From Sphaerimonospora sp050942215 (GTDB taxonomy: Bacteria > Actinomycetota > Actinomycetes > Streptosporangiales > Streptosporangiaceae): a stretch of DNA of 64,000 nucleotides. The notes under the pieces were generated by a model. The model ran no database searches. It was not told the DNA's origin and saw only the letters and a list, made by a program, of their open reading frames with translations. Below, piece by piece: positions 8,510 through 15,668 of this stretch. Each line of letters opens with the position of its first letter. The first letter of the stretch is position 1. A program made the translations under genes and the position numbers. Location of the stretch: positions 4,402,001 through 4,466,000 of the forward strand of contig NZ_CP192056.1 in the NCBI RefSeq assembly GCF_050942215.1. The letters run 5' to 3'.

Positions 8510-9376
8510 TTATGTCTCTCTGAGAAGATCGCCGAGAATCTCGGCGGTGCCCCCGGGCGTCGTGCTCTCCACACACAGTTGCTCCATGGCCGTCAGGTAG
8601 GGATCGACGTCCTCGCGCTTGTCCAGGTAAAGGGCACCCCAGAGCTGCTCGACGTAGACGACGTCGGAAAGATCGGGCTCCGGGAAGCGGAGGATCGTGA
8701 AAGCGCCGCCCTCGGCCGCGTGCATTCCGAAGCGGAAGGGCATCACCTGCAGGGTGATGTTGGGCAGCGTGGCCACCTCGAGCAGATGCTGGATCTGCTC
8801 GCGCATGGTCGCCCTCCCTCCGATCGGTCGCTTCAGCGCGGCCTCGTCGATGACGGCCCACAACCTGGGCCCATCGCTGTTCGTCAACCGCTCCTGACGC
8901 TGCATGCGTAGATGCACACGTTGTTCTATTACGGCATCCGGCGCGTCCGGATACCCGAGCTGGATCACCGAACGGGCGTACGCCGCCGTCTGCAGCAGGC
9001 CGGGCACGAACTGCACCTCGTAGGTGCGGATCACGTCGGCGGCCTCCTCCAGTCCGACATAGGTGACGAACCAGTTCGGCAGGACCTCGCCGTACTTGTG
9101 CCACCACCCGGGCGTGTTCGCCTCGCGGACCATCTCCAGCAGGCCACGCCGTTCGTCGTCGTCGACGACGCCGTACAGCGTGAGCAGGTCTTCGACATCA
9201 CGTGTCTTGAAACCGACCCTGCCGAGCTCCATCCGGCTGATCTTGGACTCCGAGGCCCGGATATGGAATCCGGCCACCTCTCTGGTGAGCCCCCGCTCCT
9301 CACGCAGCCGCCTGAGGCTGGCGCCGAGCATGATGCGCCGAACGGTGGAACCCGATCCGGGTGGATCTATCGACAC
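8510..9376 (-). CDS. XRE-family regulator with DUF5753
   Basis: 288 aa from GTG 9376 with GGAGG 8 nt upstream. Residues about 15-75 form a helix-turn-helix (GASLRRLREERGLTREVAG, ASESKISRMELGRVG), and the remainder is DUF5753 with LEEAADVIRTYEVQFVPGLLQTAAYARSV and an EAALKRPIGG segment. It is the DNA-binding member of the XRE-DUF397 pair and probably controls itself, the DUF397 gene and the divergent ATPase gene through the 150-bp divergent region. Confidence 0.93.
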   Translation of the reverse strand: MSIDPPGSGSTVRRIMLGASLRRLREERGLTREVAGFHIRASESKISRMELGRVGFKTRDVEDLLTLYGVVDDDERRGLLEMVREANTPGWWHKYGEVLPNWFVTYVGLEEAADVIRTYEVQFVPGLLQTAAYARSVIQLGYPDAPDAVIEQRVHLRMQRQERLTNSDGPRLWAVIDEAALKRPIGGRATMREQIQHLLEVATLPNITLQVMPFRFGMHAAEGGAFTILRFPEPDLSDVVYVEQLWGALYLDKREDVDPYLTAMEQLCVESTTPGGTAEILGDLLRET

Positions 9377-9391
9377 GTGTCATTCCTCCGC

Positions 9392-9523
9392 TTAGTGGAC
9401 TCGTTCACAGTCTGTCAAAGATCGCCCCCTTCGTCCCAGGGTTGTTTGGGGTAACGGTAGCGCCTGCACACCACACTTGCACGTGCATTCGCTCTTGCAG
9501 TTGCACGAAGTGTCCAGCATCAT
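9392..9523 (-). CDS. Possible small Cys-rich ORF upstream of the XRE gene
   Basis: A 43-aa frame begins at tandem ATG codons and contains CNCKSECTCKCG, five closely spaced cysteines in CxC arrangement like metallothionein-type metal-binding peptides. It ends 15 nt before the XRE start on the same strand. No clear Shine-Dalgarno sequence precedes it, and the cysteine codons come from a TTGCA/TGCA-rich repeat that could equally be an operator. I list it as a weak candidate only. Confidence 0.2.
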   Translation of the reverse strand: MMLDTSCNCKSECTCKCGVQALPLPQTTLGRRGRSLTDCERVH

Positions 9524-9529
9524 GATCTC

Positions 9530-10069
9530 GTGCAGTCCACGAACCTGACTCGTGGCCAGCTGCCGAGGGCGGCGCGCGACTGGTGGCCGCCGCTCGGCTG
9601 GTGGCCGGACAACGCCCGCGACCTGCTGGAACGCAGGCCCGCCGGCAACAGCGCGAGCACCGGAAGCAGCGCCACCTTCGTCCTGCCGCCGCTGGCCGAG
9701 TCGGTGTACTCGGCCCGCAGCTTCGCCGCGGGAACCCTGTCCGGGTGGCAGATGACCACGCTCCTCGACTCGATGGAGCTGGTGGTCTCCGAGCTCGCGA
9801 CCAACGCGCTGCGGCACGGCCTGGTGCTCGCCGGGCCGGGAGATCACCGAGAACGCGCGGTCATCCGGCTGTCCCTGATCAGGCGCGGCCCGCTGGTCAC
9901 CTGCGCGATCACCGATCCCGGCTCGGCCGTACCGGTCATGCGCGACCCGGCGCCGTTCGAGCCGGGCGGCCTCGGCCTGCACATCGTGGAGTCGCTGAGC
10001 CTGCGCTGGGGCTGGTGCACGCTCACCTCGCAGGGCAAGGTCGTGTGGGCGGTGCTCACGACCGGCTGA
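9530..10069 (+). CDS. Anti-sigma-factor-like ATP-binding protein (HATPase_c_2)
   Basis: 179 aa. A single GHKL-type ATPase domain: ELVVSELATNALRHG is the N-box, ITDPGSAVP the G1-type box, and GGLGLHIVESLSLRWG the G2 region with lid. Such stand-alone RsbW-like proteins act as anti-sigma or regulatory kinases. It is divergent from the XRE/DUF397 pair, the classic three-gene actinomycete regulatory neighbourhood. GTG 9530 is the first usable start, without an obvious ribosome site. Partner sigma factor is unknown. Confidence 0.85.
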   Translation: MQSTNLTRGQLPRAARDWWPPLGWWPDNARDLLERRPAGNSASTGSSATFVLPPLAESVYSARSFAAGTLSGWQMTTLLDSMELVVSELATNALRHGLVLAGPGDHRERAVIRLSLIRRGPLVTCAITDPGSAVPVMRDPAPFEPGGLGLHIVESLSLRWGWCTLTSQGKVVWAVLTTG

Positions 10070-10074
10070 TCACG

Positions 10075-10101
10075 CCCGGCGGCCCGGCGGGCCGCGCCGG
10101 G
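10075..10101 (+). terminator. GC-rich hairpin after the ATPase gene
   Basis: CCCGGC (10075-10080) and GCCGGG (10096-10101) enclose inner GCCC/GGGC arms six bases after the stop codon. No U-tract follows, as is usual in high-GC actinobacteria. Confidence 0.5.
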
Positions 10102-10276
10102 AGGAGGCCCGGTTCAGGCCGCGCACGCCGAGCGCCCCGGTCCGGCGTGGAACCGGTGGACTTCGGCGCTGAATCGGCGAACCGGGAGGCGATCTGTCCA
10201 GAACCGCCCGCGCGGCGGGCCCGGATGTGCTGAGATCGGACCGTAACGCCCGAGCGGCATCTCCCCGGAGTCCGGT

Positions 10277-12748
10277 ATGGACGATCAGCTGGTCGGCTGG
10301 CTGACGACCCTCGACGAAGACAGACTCGCCCGTGTCCTGGCCAACCGCCGGGACGCCATCGTCGCGCCCTGGCCCCGCCGCATGGACGCACTCGCCGTCC
10401 GCCTGACCGACGACTTCGCCGTCATGGAGGTCATGCGAGGGCTCCCGCTACCGCCCCTCGAACTGCTACAGGCGTGCCTGGTGGTCGGCGGCCGGCCGGG
10501 GGAGGACGACCTCGCCCGCTTCCTCGGTGTGCGCACCTCCGAGGTGGTCCCGTGGCTCGACCACCTCTACGATCACGCCCTCGCCTGGCCGGGGCCGGAC
10601 GGCCGGATCAACCTCGCCCCCGCGGTGGCCCGCTGGTCGACCGCCCCGTGCGGCCTGGGCGACCCCCTCGACGCCTTCCTCGGCTCCTGGCGGCTCAGCC
10701 CCGAGGGACTCCGCCGCATCTGCCGCAACCTCCGGCTGCCCGCGCAGGGAGGCAAACGCCAGATGACGGCCAGGATCTCGGCGCTGCTGAGCGACAGCGA
10801 GCGCCTCGGCGCGCTGCTCGGCCGTGCGCCGTACGGCACGATGGAACTGCTCGACGGCTTCGCCTGGGACGGCCCGATCCGCACCGTGTCCGGCGACCGC
10901 TTCGTGACGCCGGGAACGCCGGAGAAATGGGCGCTCGACCACGGGCTGCTGTTCCGCGGGCGGTGGGACCTCGCCGAGATGCCGCGTGAGGTGGCGCTGG
11001 CGCTGCGGGGTCCCGACTACCACGGGCCGTTCACGCCGTGCCCGCCCGACCTCGCCACGGTCGAGGCCGCCACTGACGAGGCGGAGCACGCGATGAGCCT
11101 GGCCGCGCCGCACCTGCTCGACCGCGCCACCACACTGCTGGAGAACATCGGCAAGACCCCGCTGCCGCTGCTGAAGAACGGCGGCGTCGGCGTGCGTGAG
11201 GTCAAGCGGCTGGCCAGGGAGACCGGCTGCGCCGAGGAGGAGACCCGGCTGCTCCTCGAGGTGTCCGCTGTCGCCCGGCTGATCGCCCTCAACGAGCACT
11301 CCGAACGCTCCGAGCACGCGGAGCACGGCGGCGGCGCGAACCGGGGACGCCCGGCGCTCGGCGGCGCGTTCCCCGGCTTCCTCGCTCCGACCGACCGGTT
11401 CGACGCCTGGCGCCTGGAGGACGCCCCGGCCCGGCTGCGCGTCCTACTGGCCTCGTGGTGGCGCATGGAGCGGTCGTCGCTGCGCCGCGTGGAGGAGCGC
11501 CATCCGACCGTGCTGGGCGACGATCCCTCCGGTGAGACGATCGCACGGATCCGGTGGGCGGTGTTCGGCGTGCTCGCCGGGATCCCCGAGGGCCGGGGCT
11601 TCGCCACCCTGCGGGAGCTCGTGCAGTCGGTCCACTGGCGTGCGCCGATGCTCGACCGGGAGCTACTGGACGAGTGCGCCCCCGCCGTGCTCGAGGAGGC
11701 CCGGCTGCTCGGCCTCGCCGCAGGGCAGGCGCTCACGAGCCTCGGCCGGGCGCTGGCCGCACTGGCCGCGGTCGCCGGCCATGAGGGGCACGCGGGAGTG
11801 CCCGAGGTCGAACACGACCCGGCGCTGGCCGAGCGCTCGGCCGCCGCGCTCGCGAGCGCACGCCGCACCGCGCTGTTCGGCGCCGACCTCACCGCCGTCG
11901 TGACCGGGCCGCCATCGGTCGAGCTCGCCGCGCTCCTGGACCGCGCCGCCGACCGCGAGGCGCGGAGCGCGGCCTCGGTCTGGCGGTTCAGCCGGGCGAG
12001 CGTACGTAGGGCCCTGGACGGCGGGGAGACCGCCGAGGCCCTGCTCGCCGCGCTCGCCGAGGTCGGCACCCTGCCCCAGCCGCTGGCGTACCTGATCCGC
12101 GACGTGGGCCGTCGGCACGGCGAGGTGACGGTCTTCTCCGTCGGCTGCATCATCCAGGGCGCCGATCCCGCTCTGCTGGCCGAGATCGCCGCGCATCGGA
12201 GCCTGGCCGGGCTGGGGCTGCGGCTCCTGGCCCCCACCGTGCTCGCCGGTTCCGCCTCGGCCGGGACGACGCTCGCCGCGCTGCGTGAGGCAGGGTACGC
12301 GCCGGTGCAGCCGGGCGACGAGCCCCGCGCGGACGGGCGGCTCGTGCTGCTGCCGGGAGGCCGGGTCGCCGAACTCGAACGACCGGCCGCCGTCGTGAGC
12401 ACCGGGGACGTCACGGACGTGTCACCCGGCTCGCCCGCCGATCCGCCGCCCGATCCGCGCGAGCACGCCAGGCGTCTGCTCGCCGGTGCGGACGCCACCG
12501 GCCCGGGACGGCAGACCTGGGCCGTGATCGGGCGGATGGCCACCAGGCTGCCGGTCGCGCAGCAGTCGCTGCTGGGCTGCGTGGTCGATCGGAACGTCCG
12601 TGCGTTCATCACGTTGTCCGACGGGGTCACCGCGACCGTGAGCCATGGCGAGCTGCGCAGCGGCGTCCTGGACGCCTGGTGCGAGGAGGCCGGCGACTAC
12701 CTCGAGTTCCCCCTCAACGAGATCGCCTCCGTCACCACCGCACTCTGA
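10277..12748 (+). CDS. Helicase-associated (XPB/Ssl2-like, Helicase_C_3) domain protein
   Basis: 823 aa from ATG 10277. There is no Walker A or DEAD box, so it is not itself a helicase. The protein resembles the large actinobacterial proteins annotated helicase-C-terminal-associated, with repeated winged-helix-like segments (LRRICRNLRLPAQGGKRQMTARI), a central RHGEVTVFSVGCIIQGADPALLAEIA segment (about residues 615-640), the Helicase_C_3 core, and a C-terminal small beta domain (VVDRNVRAFITLSDGVTATVS). In mycobacteria a homologue sits near an XPB helicase; none is visible here. A role in DNA repair or transcription is plausible but unproven. Confidence 0.8.
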   Translation: MDDQLVGWLTTLDEDRLARVLANRRDAIVAPWPRRMDALAVRLTDDFAVMEVMRGLPLPPLELLQACLVVGGRPGEDDLARFLGVRTSEVVPWLDHLYDHALAWPGPDGRINLAPAVARWSTAPCGLGDPLDAFLGSWRLSPEGLRRICRNLRLPAQGGKRQMTARISALLSDSERLGALLGRAPYGTMELLDGFAWDGPIRTVSGDRFVTPGTPEKWALDHGLLFRGRWDLAEMPREVALALRGPDYHGPFTPCPPDLATVEAATDEAEHAMSLAAPHLLDRATTLLENIGKTPLPLLKNGGVGVREVKRLARETGCAEEETRLLLEVSAVARLIALNEHSERSEHAEHGGGANRGRPALGGAFPGFLAPTDRFDAWRLEDAPARLRVLLASWWRMERSSLRRVEERHPTVLGDDPSGETIARIRWAVFGVLAGIPEGRGFATLRELVQSVHWRAPMLDRELLDECAPAVLEEARLLGLAAGQALTSLGRALAALAAVAGHEGHAGVPEVEHDPALAERSAAALASARRTALFGADLTAVVTGPPSVELAALLDRAADREARSAASVWRFSRASVRRALDGGETAEALLAALAEVGTLPQPLAYLIRDVGRRHGEVTVFSVGCIIQGADPALLAEIAAHRSLAGLGLRLLAPTVLAGSASAGTTLAALREAGYAPVQPGDEPRADGRLVLLPGGRVAELERPAAVVSTGDVTDVSPGSPADPPPDPREHARRLLAGADATGPGRQTWAVIGRMATRLPVAQQSLLGCVVDRNVRAFITLSDGVTATVSHGELRSGVLDAWCEEAGDYLEFPLNEIASVTTAL

Positions 12749-12812
12749 CCCGCGTCATCCGGGTCGTCGACGAACAGGGTCAAGGAAGATCTACCGTCCG
12801 TTTGGTGTCGCT

Positions 12813-12843
12813 TGTCCCTTTTGCCGTTTCTTTCCCTATACTC
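12813..12843 (+). promoter_or_regulatory. Candidate promoter for the RlpA-like gene
   Basis: TTGTCC (12813-12818) and TATACT (12838-12843) are spaced by 19 bases in an unusually AT-rich pocket downstream of the helicase-associated gene. Transcription from here would give a 5' leader of roughly 150 nt before the ATG at 13002. Confidence 0.4.
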
Positions 12844-12849
12844 ATCCAC

Positions 12850-13001
12850 ATCATCCGGTTTTTCCGGTATCAACTACCTCAAATCTTCCAAAAGTCGCAA
12901 AGCCGTCGCCAAAGAGGCGTAAAGGGGCTTCTTCCTCGCACCTCCCGGGCCGCTGTCGCATGCCCGCCGAGGCGGGCCCCGCGACCGGGCGAAAGGAACC
13001 C
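12850..13001 (+). other. Structured 5' leader, class unknown
   Basis: The leader of the RlpA-like gene can fold into a two-tier stem, AAGCC (12900-12904)/GGCTT (12926-12930) with inner CGCC/GGCG, closed by a long-range GTCGC (12894-12898)/GCGAC (12981-12985) pairing that also encloses a strong GCCCGC-CGAG-GCGGGC hairpin (12962-12977). The ribosome site AAAGGA follows. It lacks the GGGGAACC and GGGGTGAAT cores of the ydaO c-di-AMP riboswitch, which often precedes such genes in actinobacteria. Confidence 0.35.
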
Positions 13002-13568
13002 ATGCACAAGCGCACCCGTCACGCGATCACCCTGACCGTCGCCGGTGTCCTGCTGGCGACCGGCACAGCGGCCGCCGCCGACGCCGCGGCCGGACCGTCC
13101 CTGCGCCCCATCCCGGAACCGACCGCCTCCGTCCCCCCGTCCCCCGTCCCGTCGCCGGCCCCCTCCACCTCGCCCGCCGCCTCCCCCACCCCGGAGGCCT
13201 CACCCAAGCCCAAGCTGCCCTCGGGCAAGGCCACGGCCACCTCCTTCTGGGACGCCGCGACGGCCTCGGGCAAGCCGATGCGGTACAAGACGATCGCCAG
13301 CCCCTACTGGCCCCTCGGCACCAAGGTGAAGATCACTTATCGGGGCAAGAGCGTCATCGGCTTCGTCGAGGACTTCGGCCCGGCAGAATGGGCGGTCGCC
13401 CAGCACGACATTCCGGCCATCGTCGACCTGTCGGAGAAGATGATGGCCGACCTCACCGGAGTCCGCTCCAACGTCGTCCACGTCCGCTTCGAGGTGCTCA
13501 AGTGGGGCACCGGCCGGGTCTACCGCCGTTCAGGCACGGGATATGACCTGGCCATGGGCCGGTCCTGA
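13002..13568 (+). CDS. Secreted RlpA-like double-psi beta-barrel protein
   Basis: 188 aa from ATG 13002 (AAAGGA 5 nt upstream). Signal peptide (ITLTVAGVLLATGTAAAADAA), a Pro/Ser/Thr-rich linker of about 55 residues, then a compact domain: TATSFWDAATASGKPM, PLGTKVKITYRGKSVIGFVEDFGP, and DLSEKMMADLTG, the arrangement of RlpA/3D-type double-psi beta-barrels (hallmark pattern L-G-T-x-V-x-V, D-x-G-P, D-L-S). Such domains bind or cleave peptidoglycan, so a cell-wall remodelling role is likely. The long leader suggests RNA-level regulation. Confidence 0.82.
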   Translation: MHKRTRHAITLTVAGVLLATGTAAAADAAAGPSLRPIPEPTASVPPSPVPSPAPSTSPAASPTPEASPKPKLPSGKATATSFWDAATASGKPMRYKTIASPYWPLGTKVKITYRGKSVIGFVEDFGPAEWAVAQHDIPAIVDLSEKMMADLTGVRSNVVHVRFEVLKWGTGRVYRRSGTGYDLAMGRS

Positions 13569-13585
13569 CCGCGTAGACTGCCAGC

Positions 13586-13906
13586 GTGGCCGACCCGAAG
13601 TTCGAGATCCAAATGCTCCACGACCGCGTCATGATCCGGATCGAGCGGGAGACCGAGGAACGCCGCAGCAGCGGGGGCATCGTCATCCCGGCGACCGTCA
13701 AGATGGCCAACCGGCTGGTCTGGGGCGAAGTATGCGGATCCGGCGCCAACGCCCGATCCGTGAAAACCGGGGACAAGGTCCTGTTCAACCCCGAGGACCA
13801 GTATGAGGTGGAGGTGCAGGGCCAGATCTATCTGGTGCTGCGCGAACGCGACCTGCACGCGGTGGCCACCCAGCAGACCGAGCACGGCACCGGTCTCTAC
13901 CTCTGA
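13586..13906 (+). CDS. GroES-like co-chaperone family protein
   Basis: 106 aa from GTG 13586, 17 bp after the RlpA-like gene. LHDRVMIRIERETEERRSSGGIVIP matches the GroES N-terminal strand and mobile-loop region, and GDKVLFNPEDQYEV the second strand pair. No groEL accompanies it, and the protein differs from standard GroES by an extra C-terminal QTEHGTGLYL tail and the R-E-T-E-E-R-R-S-S-G mobile-loop version. It may be a specialised co-chaperone paralogue. Confidence 0.85.
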   Translation: MADPKFEIQMLHDRVMIRIERETEERRSSGGIVIPATVKMANRLVWGEVCGSGANARSVKTGDKVLFNPEDQYEVEVQGQIYLVLRERDLHAVATQQTEHGTGLYL

Positions 13907-14001
13907 CCCGCCTTCCTACCGCTGATCCGGCCCGGCGATCCTCACCCGGACCCGTCGCCGCCCGGCCCTTGTCCGCACACCCCGTTCTCCGGTGCCCGCC
14001 C

Positions 14002-14433
14002 TCAGGTGTCCCATCCACGCAGCATGAGCGCGCGGGCCATGTGGATGAGGTCGATCCCCGTGGTCAGTTTCAGCGTCGCCCACACGATGGCGGCGGCGCA
14101 GGCGAAGGTCAGCAGGCCCGCGACGATGCGGACGAACCAGTTCTGCCGCCTGAGCCAGTCCGTCGCGGCCAGGACCGCACGCTTGACGAGCTCCAGCAAC
14201 CTGGAGGCCCACGGGAACTCGGTGGCCAGCACCGCCAGACCGGCGAACACCACGAGCCAGCCCGGCCCGGGGAACGGCACCATGATCAGACCACTCACGA
14301 TCATGATGCAGCCGATCGTCCCGATCACGATCCGCAGAGCCAGGTGACCACCGCGCCTGGCCCGCACGCGGTCACGCCATCCGGGCATCTCGGACTCCCC
14401 GGCCCCCGCGTGGCCGTCCTCGGCCGGCGCCAT
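14002..14433 (-). CDS. PGPGW-motif transmembrane protein (TIGR02611-like)
   Basis: About 143 aa from ATG 14433 (GGGGGT 8 nt upstream; GTG 14442 also possible). Helices at LALRIVIGTIGCIMIVSGL, PGPGWLVVFAGLAVLATEF and a final FACAAAIVWATLKL. The P-F-P-G-P-G-W-L-V-V-F-A-G-L motif is diagnostic of the PGPGW family, small integral membrane proteins of unknown function common in actinomycetes. Confidence 0.85.
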   Translation of the reverse strand: MAPAEDGHAGAGESEMPGWRDRVRARRGGHLALRIVIGTIGCIMIVSGLIMVPFPGPGWLVVFAGLAVLATEFPWASRLLELVKRAVLAATDWLRRQNWFVRIVAGLLTFACAAAIVWATLKLTTGIDLIHMARALMLRGWDT

Positions 14434-14483
14434 CCGGATCACCCCCAGTTTTCAGCAGCCAGAATAACCGGGCCCTCCGACGA

Positions 14484-15668
14484 TCAGTGGGACCACGACT
14501 CGACGCAGGCGACCGTCTGATCGGCGATCTCCATCTCCTCGTCGGTGGGGATGACCAGCACGGCGACCTCGGCCCCCTCGGGCGAGATCGTCCGCGGGCC
14601 GGTCTCCCGGGCGGCGTTGCGCACCGGATCGATCTCGATGCCGAGCCGGGACAGCCCGGAGACGGCGAGCGCCCTGGTACGCGCGTCGTGCTCCCCCACC
14701 CCAGCGGTGAACACCAGCGCGTCCACCCGGCCGAGCACGGCGTAGTAGGCCCCGATGTAGCCGCGCAGGCGGTGGCCGTACACCTCCATCGCCAGCCGGG
14801 CGTCCTGCGCGCCGGAGTCGGCGAGCCTCCATACCTCGCGCAGGTCGTTGGCGCCGCACATGCCGAGCATGCCGCTCTCCCGGTTCAGCGCGTCGTCGAC
14901 GTCGGCCAGGCTCATCCCGGCGACCCGGTTCAGGTACGCCGGGAGCGCGGGGTCGATGTCACCCGACCGGGTGCCCATCACCAGGCCCGCCAGCGGAGTG
15001 ATGCCCATCGAGGTGTCCACGCTGCGCCCGCCGAGGACGGCGGTCGCGCTCGCGCCGTTGCCGAGGTGCAGCACGATCGAGTTGACCTCGTCGTACGGCC
15101 TGCCGAGCAGCTCGGCGGCCCGCCGGGAGACGTACGCGGTTGAGGTGCCGTGGAAGCCGTACCGGCGCACGCCGAGCTTCTCCGTCCACTCGCGCGGCAC
15201 GGCGTACGTGTAGGCGTGCGGCGGGAGCGTGCCGTGGAAGGCGGTGTCGAAGACCGCGACGTGCGGCAGATCGGGGAACACGCGGCGGGCCACCCGGATG
15301 CCCTCCAGGTTGGGCAGGTTGTGCAGCGGAGCGAGCGGGGCGAGCTCCTCGATCGCCCGCTCGACCTCGTCGTCGATGAGCGTGGGCTGGACGAACCGGC
15401 TGCCGCCGTGCACCACCCGGTGGCCGACCGCCGCCACGCGGTCCAGCGGCGGCCCGTGCTCGGCGAAGGCGGCCAGCACGGCACGCAGGCCCTCCTCGTG
15501 GTCGGCGAGCCGCCGCTCCACCCGGGCGCCGTCGTGGGTGAGGACGCTGGTCTCCTCGCCGATCCGTTCTGCGAGGCCGCGTGCGGTCTCCCGGCGCGCC
15601 GCCATGTCGATCAGGCGGTATTTGATCGAGGACGAGCCGCTGTTGAGTACGAGGACCTGGTCGATCAC
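14484..15668 (-). CDS. ackA: Acetate kinase
   Basis: 394 aa, standard length. It starts at GTG 15668 in a GTGA overlap with the pta stop. Landmarks: LVLNSGSSSIKY at the N-terminus, VGHRVVHGGSRF, FDTAFHGTLPPHAYTYAVP, RRYGFHGTST, SIVLHLGNGASATAV, VFTAGVGEHDARTR. The enzyme interconverts acetyl phosphate + ADP and acetate + ATP in the cytoplasm. With pta it forms the acetate overflow/assimilation pathway. Confidence 0.97.
   Translation of the reverse strand: MIDQVLVLNSGSSSIKYRLIDMAARRETARGLAERIGEETSVLTHDGARVERRLADHEEGLRAVLAAFAEHGPPLDRVAAVGHRVVHGGSRFVQPTLIDDEVERAIEELAPLAPLHNLPNLEGIRVARRVFPDLPHVAVFDTAFHGTLPPHAYTYAVPREWTEKLGVRRYGFHGTSTAYVSRRAAELLGRPYDEVNSIVLHLGNGASATAVLGGRSVDTSMGITPLAGLVMGTRSGDIDPALPAYLNRVAGMSLADVDDALNRESGMLGMCGANDLREVWRLADSGAQDARLAMEVYGHRLRGYIGAYYAVLGRVDALVFTAGVGEHDARTRALAVSGLSRLGIEIDPVRNAARETGPRTISPEGAEVAVLVIPTDEEMEIADQTVACVESWSH

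Noticed and set aside
12770..13001. ydaO-type c-di-AMP riboswitch upstream of the RlpA-like gene
   Set aside because: Expected by context, but the conserved GGGGAACC and GGGGTGAAT cores are absent; kept only as an unclassified structured leader.
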